In this document: in pieces, positions 46,418 to 57,506 of the stretch
How the letters are laid out: the number at the start of each line of letters is the position of its first letter
Position numbering within the stretch: position 1 is the stretch's first letter
Source of the DNA: Hsuehochloa calcarea
Taxonomy: Eukaryota > Streptophyta > Magnoliopsida > Poales > Poaceae
Direction of reading: 5' to 3'
DNA length: 64,000 bases
NCBI GenBank assembly: GCA_036346395.1
Contig: CM070609.1
Location: forward strand, 45,332,777 to 45,396,776
The notes under the pieces: model-generated
Told to the model about the DNA's origin: nothing
The model's input: the letters and a program-made list of their open reading frames with translations, nothing else
Database searches by the model: none
Made by a program: the position numbers and the translations under genes

Positions 46418-46672
46418 ATGACTCGTTGGGAGCAATCTCGACGAGAGGCGAGCCACGATACTCGTTGGACACAATCTATGACCAAAGATAGCATGGACTC
46501 CTTAAGACCACCCTAGGACCGGACCTACGACTAGATCTTGACCCGAAATCGCGACACAAGGTCTTTGCGTCACCGTTTGGAAACTAATAAGACTTTGTAA
46601 GCGTGGCGAGGTCGAGTCCGGGTTGTGTCGCCTCATCCACGGCGCACAACCCTAGGTCGACCTTCTCCGTCC

Positions 46673-46684
46673 CCTATATATATC
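46673..46684 (+). promoter_or_regulatory. TATA box candidate in the 866-bp insert
   Basis: CCTATATATATC on the plus strand, agreeing with the plus orientation of the coding tail. Confidence 0.5.
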
Positions 46685-46994
46685 TGATAGCCGCCATAGT
46701 TTAGGCGGGTTTTCTTAGATTATTACGCCAATTACAGTTTACGCCGATTATCGGTTTGAGAACCCACTTGTAAACTTCATGCATATCCACAATACAATAC
46801 AGATTGCATCTACCTTGTTCTTGTGAGTTTCTTCGATTGCTTGCAGGAACATTAACCTTCGTGGTAAGGTCGATCGCGTGCAAGCGTGGTCGATAACGAC
46901 GGCGTCGCGGGTGTAGCGGTGCGAGGTGACGATCATTGGTCGGAAGCCTCAAAGCGTCAACGTCCTCACGACGAACCAAATCGAACCTATCGGA

Positions 46995-47643
46995 AGATCG
47001 GGCCGCCGTGACTCATCACACCTCCCCCACCAAAACTCCGCTTCTGGCCACCACCAGCAGGGGCAGGGACATTAGCAGCTTGCCTCTGCGAAGAAGGATC
47101 CCTCTCCAGCTCCATCCCCCTAGCCTGTTCAACCAAGGAGCTGAAGTCACGCAAATCGTTCGCCCCTAGAATCTGGCAATACTCTTGATTGAAGCCCCGA
47201 CGAAACCTCTTGGCCTTCTCCCGATCATCATTAGCGTCCGCTGGTACAAAGCGTACCATATTGATAAAACCAGTCTCATACTCAGACACTGACATCTTCC
47301 CTTGAACAAATGTCAGCAGCGATTGCTCCATCTTCTCAAGGAAGGAATCCAGATAGAACTTTATCCTGAATTGTTCTACAAATACCTCCTAAGTAACTAG
47401 TCCCTGCACTGGGGTCCTAGCAGACAGAACCACTTCCCACCAGATATCAGCTTGGCCCTTCAACTGAAAGGCCACAAATCGTGCCTTCTGCGCAGAAGTC
47501 AGCTCTAACGCCCCAAACTGCCTTTCTATGTACTTTAACCAATCTGCAGCCTGAACCGGAGTACCTGCTCCATCAAAGGTGTCCAGGAGAAGTGACAACC
47601 ACTCGGGGAGACTCATCCTAGCCTCGGGTGGGCTGCTCGACAA
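46995..47643 (-). pseudogene. gag: Gypsy F gag, capsid region
   Basis: In the frame 47643-47389: DTFDGAGTPVQAADWLKYIE, QFGALELTSAQKARFVAFQL and ADIWWEVV. In 47331-46987: LLTFVQGKMSVSEYETGFIN, ADANDDREKAKRFRRGFNQE, then a Gly/Ala-rich linker (QKRSFGGGGVMSHGGPIFR) that meets the insert. A frameshift at about 47335-47390 separates the two. Confidence 0.9.
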
Positions 47644-47684
47644 GCTGGTTCCACCGCGGTCTGTGACGCGAAATGCGCCTACAA

Positions 47685-47900
47685 TTACTGGCGGAGTTGT
47701 TGGTTATCCCTCTGAAGATTCTGAATGCTATCTGCTGACGCGGACTGAGCCACTACGGCCGGAGGAGTAGCTGAGGCAATCTCCTCAGTAGCAGCACGAG
47801 CAGATCCCTCAGGCGAAGGCGAAGACACAACCGGACCGCGTCCACGACCACAGCCACGGATCGGTGGACGACCACGGCCACGGCCTCTACCCCTTGCCAT
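47685..47900 (-). pseudogene. gag: Gypsy F gag N-terminus
   Basis: The frame starts at ATG 47900 with an Arg/Gly-rich repeat (MARGRGRGRGRPPIRGCGRG), then an Ala/Ser/Pro-rich stretch, then IQNLQRDNQQLRQ. Arg-Gly-rich starts are common in this gypsy group. A frameshift follows at about 47680. Confidence 0.82.
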
Positions 47901-48088
47901 CTAAGAACACCATAGCAAATAAAACCAAACACTTAGCTTAAGAACAATATAGCACAAAACAAATTCAACAACGGCTCATTAATCGAGTCACATCAATGGA
48001 AATACGGAAGCAATGAATTACCCATCCCCTCCTACTGGGCATAGTGTGTTATTTTAAGATTTTTCTACTAACCACGGACCTAAAGCCC
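47901..48088 (-). other. Leader of gypsy F
   Basis: Short non-coding segment between PBS and gag start. Confidence 0.75.
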
Positions 48089-48100
48089 GCTCTGATACCA
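48089..48100 (-). other. Primer binding site of gypsy F
   Basis: Minus strand TGGTATCAGAGC, two bases from the LTR edge at 48103. Confidence 0.92.
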
Positions 48101-48102
48101 AC

Positions 48103-48424
48103 TTTAACATCCTGGCTATTTGAAAGCCAAATGTGACCTAAAGGATATAACATACGACCATAATTCAGAAGTATTTTAAACAATAACTCATCTAAAGGCA
48201 TAAAGGGATCATCATACAATAAAACCAATGCAGGAATAAAGACTAAATCCAATTGAGTATAATAAGGGGGTGATCAAGGACCACAAGCAGTACTTAAATA
48301 AACAAATCATGGAGAGAAATATCAACCACTTCTAACTTTATTTATTACTGTTCATCAATTGACGAATGGAAGACATAATCAAAACTTATTATTGAAAATA
48401 GAATGTGGTGAACTGAGTGAAAAG
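48103..48424 (-). repeat. 5' LTR of gypsy F, piece 1
   Basis: It starts tttaacatcctggc, mutated from TGTAACACCCTGGC of the 3' LTR. It is interrupted by copia LTR M at 48425. Confidence 0.9.
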
Positions 48425-48590
48425 TTGAGAGACCATGTGAGAGGTGTCTCCAAGTGAGTGATGAGTATTTGACACTTTTTGTTGACAAGTTTGTGATTTG
48501 GTTCCTTTCTTCTTTGTGTTTACGTTACATGCGTAACTTCCATACTGGTATGCGGAAGTACCGATCATCGGAATTTCCGGCCTGGGAAAG

Positions 48591-48776
48591 CGGAACTTCC
48601 GATTGATCTGAGCAGTGGGTTGTGATTTGGTAATGTGCGGAACTTCCATACAGGAAGCGGAACTTCCGATTATCCTGACAAATGTGTTCTGTTTTGGTGT
48701 TGTGCGGAGCTTCCGCCCTGGGAGTGCGGAAGTTCCGATAATCGGAACTTCCGCCTTGGAGAAATCGGAACTTCCG
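48591..48776. repeat. Five CGGAA-S-TTCCG palindromes in LTR M
   Basis: Perfect 11-bp palindromes around one base at 48591-48601, 48658-48668, 48727-48737, 48743-48753 and 48766-48776, with degenerate copies between. Two more lie at 49735-49745 and 49817-49827. Confidence 0.95.
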
Positions 48777-49145
48777 TTTGTGCGCAGAACTGTGAAGAGA
48801 GTGAATAGTTTTGATTTTGAGTTAAATACAAATGATGATTCTATTATATCGAGCAATGCTATGTGATGTGTTTCTTGTCTGTGCTGGTTGCAGGGCATCG
48901 AGGCAAAGTCGTGGCGAGACACGTGGAGACCGGACTAGACGCAGGCGGCGTTGAGGTCAGAACGGTCAAGGTGTGTCGAAGACGGCGTGCACTCGAGGCG
49001 GTCGCGAGTCGTGGACAACAAGGAATGCGGGACCTTCCAGAAGGTGCACGAGGGGCGAAAGGGTAATTTCGCAAGGCGGCACAAGTGGAAACGGGATCCG
49101 TTAGGGTTTAGCCGGCGTAACGGGTTGGAGACCCGTTAGCCAAGG

Positions 49146-49156
49146 GCTATAAATAG
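49146..49156 (+). promoter_or_regulatory. TATA box of copia LTR M
   Basis: GCTATAAATAG on the plus strand, mid-LTR as in B and L. Confidence 0.75.
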
Positions 49157-49989
49157 AGGTGAACCCCTGGTTGTTTTGGTGACTTTGGGAGAGAGAATTA
49201 GGGTTAGCTTTTTCTAGAGAGCCTTTGGAGAGGTTGTTTTGCTTTGTGGCTTTAGTGTTTGAGATGGAGAGGATGAACTGAATTTCTTGTAATCATTCCT
49301 CTTTGTTTACCTCTGTAATCTTTGATTCCGAGAAATGAAATCTCTGATGTTTGCTTCTTTGAGTATGCCTCTTTTCTTCTCTCTGTTCTTGTGTTGAATA
49401 TCTAGGGTTTTGGTAGAACTCTTGATTTCTCTTATGAGATGGCATGAAACTTGATATCTAGAATCTTATGGATATTGCTAACATATCCTCAAAGTTTCAT
49501 AAGCCAAGAATCTAAGAATCTTGCGAATTTGTTTTTTGGTCTCTCTTGCCAAATATTCAAGAAATCCGATTTTTCTTTGATTAATGGATATTTGTCTGCG
49601 ATTCCTTCTCAATAAGGTCAAGGTTTTGTTTAGGCTGATGTCCTGTGAGCCTTGACCCGAGAAGAGTAGCAATCGTTGTGTATTTCGAATTTTTGGAAAT
49701 TTCGATGCGTCTTTGTTCTTACATGCGGAACAATCGGAACTTCCGATTTTACAGCGGAACTACGCTTTGGAACTGGAAGGCCGAAACTTCATGATGCGGA
49801 ACTACATGAGGATAATCGGAACTTCCGATTTCCAACAGAACACCCCAGTTCTCTTTTCTCTTTCTGTTTTTGATTTATTTCTTTATCTGTGGGTTTTAGG
49901 GTTTTGTTTATCAGTATGAATACTTAAGAGGGGAAGATCTTAATTTTTAAGGCACCATTCACCCCCCTCTGTTGCCATTTAGGTCCTTC

Positions 49990-51412
49990 AAAAGTGCTTG
50001 TCTACTCCCTCCCAACATAGCCATCATCAACGATCACCTAAATAAATAAAGAAAGCAAGAATGAGTCCGAGACTCAGCAAGTACCATAAATAATTGAACG
50101 AGACAACAACATTACGGAGTATGAACATAACAATGAATGTATAAATGAAGGGATGGAATGTATGGATGTATTGAAATGAATGGACTGCACACATGCTCAT
50201 ACCGGTATAGCTAGTGGCACACCCGTCGGTGTCCACTTAAGCCCGCATTTAAGCAAATATGGGCATCCAAATCCCGTATGAAGAATGTTTCATACGGATT
50301 TCCAACTCTACCCACATTGGAATGGTGGGTCTTACGTGCCTATACTGGAATTGATGGGTCTTTATAATCCACTCCTATGAATGGAACATGACAAGAGGTG
50401 CATGTTATGAAATATGAATAATGAATGAGAACAACTCTAATAATGGCAATAGCACATTTGAAAGGAATATAAACATGAAGTGTAATCATGGTTCGTACAA
50501 ATAACAGTATAAACACAAACACTCACCATTCATCTATTAAGAATTATAAGGTACTTGCCTTCCGCGTTGTGACGAGCTAGGAGTCAACGAAGGTGCTCCT
50601 AAATTCGACGTCTCGCTGCCTACACAAGTACGTACTTGAAATAAGAACGACATGTTATACAATGCTACCGGTATCGCTCTACAACACATTCCCGAAAACA
50701 CTAGAGTTAACTAGTAGTAATAATCTGAAAACAAGCAACTCCATCGCCGAAACGAGTCTAGACAGCAGCACGGCAAAATTCATATTTATTAATCTAGAGC
50801 TCGGAACGAGGTGAGACCAGATCCTATGGAAATTTAATGAACCTATCTAAAAAATTCTTAACGAAATAAACTAAAATGCTAAACACTGGATGAAAATACA
50901 AGATGGGTTCTGTCTAGATGAAAGGAACAGCAGTAAAGATATATCACAACTTTTAACTTACGCTCTGATTAGGGTGTTCTTTATCAATCTGGAAAGATTA
51001 TAAAATTTTATATAATAACCTAGTTGGGTGAAAACCGTGAATCTGCCACTAACTTATTCATATTTTAAAAGACAACTAAACAGTTCATTCTCGACAGGTA
51101 GTCAGGACAGTGTGGAAAGATTATATCATAACTTTTGAACCGTATATCAGAATCTTGTGACCTTGGCGGCTATGGTAAGCTAAGAACAGTGGCTACAAAT
51201 ATTTAGGAGATGGAAACCTCCAATTTTGTCTCTAAGGACCTGAAATCAGTCGCGCAACCTACTGAACAGAATCTGAATTTCTAACAGCACCTATTCAATC
51301 CAATCAAACTAATCGAATTTACCACTAAACAGCATCAAACAACGTAGGAAACGCCTCGTTACCCTTGTAGAACCCAGGAGGACGATGGACGAAGCTTGGG
51401 GAAGATGATCCC
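49990..51412 (-). repeat. 5' LTR of gypsy F, piece 2
   Basis: It matches about 40285-41706 of the 3' LTR. It ends at gypsy solo LTR N. No gene. Confidence 0.9.
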
Positions 51413-54400
51413 TGTGAGACCCCGGTTTATTGGGCTTGTAATGCTTAACCATCCATTTGGTCCTAGCATCACAAATCGAATAAACCGAGACTCGAGACAT
51501 GTATACTTCCCAGAAGTGCAGTATACATACCCCTTTACAAAATTCATGCATCAATTCCATTCATTCACATAGAACCGAAGCAAGCAACAAGCCAGAAGTT
51601 AACACAAATAAAGGATAGTTATTACAAAAGAGAGGCCGACCGGCCAAATGACATATACATATAAAAATGGAACAACGGAAGCAAAAGTGCCATAAGATGG
51701 CCATAAACCGAAAGAGCCAATCAGTGTGCCTTTAACCCACAAGGCAACCGACCGGACCGCCAAGCTAGTCGTCGAATCCACAGCACATTTCACAAAAGTG
51801 AGGCCCTTGGGGCTCACCTTCCTCCTCTGCAACAAATAGTTAAGAAAACCAAATGAGTACAAAAATTGTACTCCGCAAGACTTACGTGTAGAGTAACAGA
51901 CCTATACATATGCTACATGCAAGCTTATTTAAGTGGAGGCTGTATGTTTCATTTTCAGCACAAAGCAATCTTTATTTGCAATAATGTAGTACATTTAAAA
52001 GCAAGTTAACAAATCTGTTTTTAATGTTCAAATAACCGTAAATGACAACAATATAACAGTAGAGAGGTGACAACAACAATCCTGGAAGTGACCAAACCAT
52101 TAGTCACCACAACAATAGCATGAATTACCCATTCATGCCAACCATGTCAAAATTTTAATTTAAAAGGTTGTAGTCTAACTCTTGCAAAACCTTACCAAGC
52201 GTGTCCATAACCTAGGACGAGACTATTCGAATAGTTTTATACCCTGCAGGGGTGTACCAATGTACCCACACGCCAGACCGCCTTTTTGCCACATGATTAG
52301 CATACTTCCTTTGGTATGCCACACAGCTAAGTCCTACGAGACATTTCTAATATTATGCACTAACTACGAGCCGCCCGTATGGATAGAAACCTATACGTTG
52401 TGTCAGAGTCATTGTAAAGCCTCGGTCAACTACCCGTCGCAGGTAAAGCCTTGGACAACTACAATGCCCCTCGAGGTGGAGAGCCTACCCAGAATCTCTA
52501 CCACCGCACACCCAACACAAGAACACATATCCTTTTTCACACAACACACACAACCCCCTCCTGCGAGTCGGAGATAACACACGCCAAAGTACTTAGTCAA
52601 GAGAGGTCCCATATCCCTCTCGCGTGGTTAGCACGCAAAATGCTTGGAGAGTGTGACACAAGATGTTCGGTCCTTGTTGACTTAGGCAAGACATCCACAA
52701 ACCCTATAACCCACCATCCAACCACTTGCCCAAGTCTAAAACAATGTTTCATTTTCAGATTTTTACTTTACCAAAATAACAAAGCACAAGTGCTAGACGT
52801 AATAGAATAATATTTAGATGTGTGATCAAGATCATCGACTAAAATCGATGATCGCCCATTACTACCGACTAAGCATTTCTAAGCAATTCCAATTCGTAAT
52901 CTACTAAGTGACAAGAGCTCATCCATCGAACCCAAATCACAGCAAATAACCTAGGCTCATGGTAGTAGAGGATAAATAATTCCTACAGATTATGCAACTA
53001 TAGGATACTAACCAAAATTTAACAACAAAATAGCAATGCCTACATACAAGTTGAAATCAATATATTAGACTTGAAAAATAATGGGATTAATATGATCAAA
53101 CTACTTGCCTGTTTTTTGTGGGTCAAGATGTTGCCGAGGATCAATTATATTGTCAACGTGCTCTTCGGATCCTAACGATAAAGCGAAAAACAACCGATAA
53201 GAACGAAGAAAATGCAAAGACCCAACAGGAAACTTTCTCCAAAAATTCTGAAAATTTTACAGTAGCAAGATCATGATTTATAAGGAATTGAGCAATAAGA
53301 ACCAATTGGTTTGGATTCTTAATGCAAAAGATATGACCAAATAACTTTTGCTCGGCTTTTATAAATCAAAAATGATACTATTCATTAGCAAAATTTTCTA
53401 GAGCTATACTAAGGTTGGAAATATTTTTAGATTAAATTTTAATTAAAAACATAACCAACAAAATTTGAATCTCCCGAAAAGGAATTAAAATGAATTAGTT
53501 ATGCATTTTACAAGTTATCATATTTTTCAGTTGATAAATAATTCCTTTCAGGAAAATCAGAAATCAAAATCGACGTGGCCGAACTTGGAGCGTTGATCCT
53601 GGATCCAACGGTCCAAGCGCTGTCTTGGCAGCGCGCGCTCTCGAACCCTAAGCGTCAACCGTTGGATGGATCTCCGAACCCTGTCCAGCGGCGTCTCGAA
53701 CCTAGCGTCTCGAACCTAAACGTCAATCGACGGTCCGAACGTTCACGCGCACGCGAGCCGCGGATCTGGGATCCAACGATCCATGCGGACTCGAATCGGG
53801 ACCGTTGATCTTGGATCCAATGGGTCCGAGACCAAAGCAGCGGCAATTCAAATTTTCGCGCGAATGTGGGCCGTAGATCTAAGGATCGACGGTCCAAAAC
53901 GACTCACGTTCAAGCGCCCGTCTGTTTTCGTCCGGCAAAAGCAGCGGGGAAGAGCGGCTCGCCGCCGGTGGCTCTGGCGGCGGTGCGAGCAAGTGCCCAA
54001 AATGGGTCCCAAACATCATTGCACATCTAATGGTACCAATGGATTTGGTGCGGTGGTCGAGAATCTTGCAAGCGGAGAGAACGAAGTGGCGGCCGGCCAA
54101 AACAAAAAGCGGCGTTGAGCTCATTGCGGTTCAAGGAGCAGTGCGACCACTAGGGACTAAGAGGGTTAGTGAGCGCAAAGAATGCAGGAGAGTCGAGATG
54201 GCTCGGGCGAGGAGAAAGCGATTTCGGCGAAAAGGAAATCAAATTGGTTCGACCACGAGAAAAATGAACCAAATTGAGTGAGGTTTAGCTTCAGAGAGTA
54301 AAGGGGAGCATAGGGAGCAAAGACTGAAGAAGAAAACCCTCTTTGCAACCGACTCACCGAAGCTCCAAAGCCGACAATGGCGGTAGAAGGATTTCGAGGA

Positions 54401-55404
54401 TCTGCGGCTCCAGCAAACTTGTGAGTGCTAGCTAGAGTTGCGGAGGTGCTAAAGGAAGCTAAGGGAGAAACAATAGAGCTTAAATAGCCAAGGATGGCGA
54501 GAGAGCAATGGCGATATCCCTCTCAGTCAACACGGCCATTAGGCGTGAGAAGCGGCGGGAGCGGTTGGAGAGTGGGCGCTGAGGAGGAGCACGGCGGGCA
54601 TTTAATCGTGAGCTAGCCGTTTAAAAGCGCCGAAGAGTGGACCGCCGCGCGCGGCTTTTCTCCTCTGCGCCACGCCATGGTGAGCTGTAGCGTCTTGGCC
54701 GGAGGAAGGAGCGACGTCTGCGGCCGTCGGATTGAAATCGAACGGCTGAGTTAGAACGGGTGGATTAAAACGATTCAAACGTTTGGTTGATCAAGGGCCG
54801 TTCGATGCTGATCCAACGGCTCACGACGCTTGCGCCCAATCGACCGCACCAGTGCGTTTAGTTGACTGGACCGAGTCAAGTGGCTCGAGCCCGAGTCCGA
54901 TTCGAACCCGATGAACAGTGCAAACCAGTTAGAATTTAAATTTTAAATATCTAATTTTTGAGGAATTATTTGAGGTAGCAAAAAGCTCCAAAAATTATGA
55001 AATTTTAACTGGAGCTTGTTAACAGCAGGAGGAACCTCCCATAAAATTTTCAAAGTTTTTCATGCACTGAATTTGTATCCAGAAATTCCAGAGGAGGAGA
55101 AATAGGGTTTGACCAAATTTGACTTGCCTCCAAAATTTATCAAATAATTGCTAAAAATCATGAGATAATTCAGAGGTGTTGCCAAGCCTCCCTAGAACTC
55201 AGGAAATTTTTTTCCAAGGGTTTGGCACAAGATCTATGCCAAGGAAATTTTTGATTAGAGTCAAATGAGGATTTAAATTTGATTTTGCCATAATTCTTTT
55301 AAAAGAATTACAAGAATGACCAAGGGTTTCAAGATGCAAGAAAAGTTTTAATTTCTTCTTATTTTCTTACATTTGAAACACAAATCCATATTTGGGATGT
55401 TACA
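51413..55404 (-). mobile_element. Solo gypsy LTR (N), 3992 bp, RIRE3-like family of A, D and E
   Basis: Plus strand reads TGTGAGACCCC to GGGATGTTACA, so the LTR is minus-oriented. A perfect target duplication ATCCC flanks it (51408-51412 and 55405-55409), and F's LTR continues on both sides, so it is a true solo LTR formed by LTR-LTR recombination. It has a TATA-like box at 54478-54487 and no hairpin array. Confidence 0.95.
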
Positions 55405-55662
55405 ATCCCCCTTCTCCTCTCTTCTTCCTTCCCTTGGTTGTCCACCACACGCAACACCCGACGCCCGGGGACAACAGGAGGAGGGATAGGCAGGGGCACT
55501 CATCTTCGGGGGAGGAGGAGCACCACCACCAGGGAGGGCCGGCGGCAGGGGAGGCACCAAGATGGGGAGGGGGTGGCGGCTTGGGGTGGGGAGAGGAGTG
55601 GGCGGCTTGGGTTGGGAGGTGGAGAGGATGGCGCCTCCCCCCTTGTGGCTGCCCCCCTCTTG
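55405..55662 (-). repeat. 5' LTR of gypsy F, piece 3
   Basis: It matches about 41707-41983 of the 3' LTR, then is cut by gypsy E at ctcttgg(g). About 140 bp of LTR are missing here and should lie right of the window. Confidence 0.88.
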
Positions 55663-55664
55663 GG

Positions 55665-56422
55665 TATCAGAGCCATACTGACCGTAGTAACCCAAGTTGG
55701 TCATCTTTAGGATATTTTGGAAAACCTTATTTTCAAAGTATCAAATGATTTATGAAAGCTTAAGGGATTCTCATATTTTACTCCTTACCTATCTTAGCTT
55801 TCTTCTCTAGTCTTACTCTAATTTGAGTTTCAGAAGTTGTTTTCCTCTCCTTCCTTCAAAAATAGTGTTATCGTTTAATTGGGTTTTGGGAACTAATGAG
55901 CTTGGCAAATTGAAGTGGTGGTTGCCCTCTACAAGGTTTTGAAGTTTCTGGAATGGCTAAATTTCGACCAGAAGCTTGGATGCAAAACCTGGACAGCGGT
56001 CTTTCAATTTCCGGACAGCAAGCTCAAAGGTTCTAAATGGGGTAGAAAATGAGAGGATAATCAACTAAAACTTGTGGGAATAGAAGGGTAACATGCGATA
56101 CTAGTTAGCTATGTATCTAGCACTAATTTCGCTGATTTAAATTTGCTCTTTCGTGGTATTAGATCTTACGCTATATTCTGATTTTTGTCTTCTCAATCAA
56201 TTACTCGTTCATTCAATACGGGTTAGTTGCATTGGGAAGTTGAGCTTTGGTTTTGTAATTCAATGCTGTTTTTGGAGTCTTTTTATAAGCCTGTTTAAGT
56301 TTATACACTTGCTGTTTTGGCTTCCGATTAGGGTGATATTCCATTTCCCTAGTCATTAGCTTTTTGCTTCATTTCGGCTTTGTTTTCGGGTCTAGTTTTT
56401 AACCCAAGTTTCTTGTAACAGG
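55665..56422 (+). other. Leader of gypsy E, starting inside the PBS
   Basis: TATCAGAGCC is the PBS without TGG. The leader matches A and D. No gene; the frame 56153-56359 is incidental. Confidence 0.85.
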
Positions 56423-56873
56423 ATGGCCGGATGCACTCGTAGCGGCCAAGGCGATCGGTGGTCGGACGAGATCTTCCTCCTCCTCCGACCATGGCGAGGT
56501 CCTTCTTGATTAGCGCAGCCGTGCGAGAGGGCCGGAGGTTCTTACGGGCGTCATCACGCGCAACACTTCCGCCCTTACGGTGCTTGAGATCCGGGCAAGG
56601 AGTGGACATCGGCCGTGTGGGGACTCGCGAGTTTCTTGGACCCCCCCCACGTTCTCGGTGAGGACCGCTTAGCGCGAGCGGTAGCCGTCTAGTTGGCGAA
56701 AGCCGCATAGCGCGATGCCAAAACACGAGAAAGCGCTGCGCATCGCACCGATTGGAGGTGCGGCTTTGTCTTGGTGGGAGAGCTTCCTCGCCATGCGACT
56801 GGCGGCCACACCGTCACACAGGAGGAGTTCCGCGCGCCTTCCGTCAGTCACATTCCTTCCACCACGATGAAAT
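56423..56873 (+). pseudogene. gag: Gypsy E gag N-terminus, decayed
   Basis: ATG at 56423 (MAGCTRSGQG) corresponds to A's gag start at 2515. Frameshifts follow at once (the SDEIFLLLRPW region); later WWESFLAMR-type sequence is still visible near 56775-56800. Confidence 0.75.
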
Positions 56874-57476
56874 TTGAAGAAGAAGGAGTTCTTGTCGCCG
56901 ACAAGGGCGTTTCTCGATTCTGAGTACTACTGCGAGTTCAACCATTTGGCTCGTTATGCTCCGGAAGAGGTGGCCACTGATGAGGGCAAACAAGAGAAGT
57001 TCAAGGATGGTTCGTCTGAGAAGCTTCAGGACAATCTATCTGTCGTCGACTTCTCGAATTTTCAGGCCTTGGTGGACAAAGCCATCGTCGCCGAGCACTC
57101 AGGGAGAGCACTTGTGGATTCCCGCAAGTGTAAGTGGGAGGCCCACAAGTCCTCTAGGGCGGCTCTCCCGCTTGATCGGTCTCGAAGTCGCGTCGGTGAG
57201 TTCAGCACCAGGGCCGTCGGCACCGCTTTTCGTCCTTCGCGAGCCGTGCCCGATCAGTGCACTGCGAGTCAGCAGTGGCCCCGCAACCCGGCTGCCGGAG
57301 TCACTTGCTTCGCCTGCAACCAGAAGGGGCATTATGCGAACCAATGCCCTAAGAAGACAGGAGCAGCCCCTCGTCCTAATGGAGGATGCGGGCCAGGAGG
57401 TGGTTCTTCCCAGGACCTGAGGATAGTCCCTGCTACCCAAGGCGTGGGTAGTGGTCGCGTCAACCTCATCTCGTGA
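56874..57476 (+). pseudogene. gag: Gypsy E gag with zinc knuckle
   Basis: KKKEFLSPTRAFLDSEYYCE (mutated from the capsid block in A and D), FNHLARYAPEEVATDEGKQE, DFSNFQALVDKAIVAEHSGR, a basic linker, then C-F-A-C-N-Q-K-G-H-Y-A-N-Q-C and IVPATQGVGSGRVNLIS. It stops at 57476, where A and D continue as SAEEAQEAP into protease: a small indel creates the stop. Confidence 0.88.
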
Positions 57477-57506
57477 GGAGGAGGCAGGAGGCACCCGGCG
57501 TCGTCT

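Larger units (their letters stand above)
46124..46989 (+). mobile_element. 866-bp insert with 5-bp target duplication in F's gag
   Basis: It is flanked by TCGGA on both sides (46119-46123 and 46990-46994). On the plus strand it starts with the end of a gypsy coding frame (DPPDLGVELQGPMTRARACD, then a stop at about 46210), followed by a 21-bp tandem repeat, a TATA box (46674-46684) and sequence resembling an LTR or leader. There are no TG..CA ends and no terminal repeats. The source family is not identified. Confidence 0.75.
48425..49989 (+). mobile_element. Solo copia LTR (M), SIRE/Maximus type, plus strand
   Basis: It is flanked by AAAAG (48420-48424 and 49990-49994); because of overlapping A bases the duplication may be 4 bp. 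It starts TTGAGAGACC and ends caccccc..gccatttaggtccttc(a), the plus-orientation counterpart of B's aggggggtgaatagg edge. It has a TATA box and two palindrome clusters, again one near each end. Its sequence differs from B's family. No internal domain. Confidence 0.85.
39976..55662 (-). mobile_element. Gypsy element F (Retrosat-like chromovirus), with nested insertions
   Basis: Minus strand: 5' LTR from 48103 rightward (broken by M, N and E), PBS 48089-48100, leader, gag (interrupted by an 866-bp insert), protease, RT, RNase H, integrase with chromodomain, PPT, 3' LTR 42128-39976. It is inserted in copia C's LTR. The coding sequence is broken by many frameshifts. The last 140 bp or so of the 5' LTR should lie beyond element E, off the window. 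Confidence 0.9.

Noticed and set aside
46262..46516. Protein with heptad repeats (GLRPVQE) on the plus strand
   Set aside because: The open frame follows from a 21-bp DNA tandem repeat; no similarity or start context supports a protein.
48089..48100. tRNA-like matches at gctctgatacca sites
   Set aside because: Only 12-14 bases complementary to a tRNA 3' end, each next to an LTR edge: primer binding sites, not tRNA genes.
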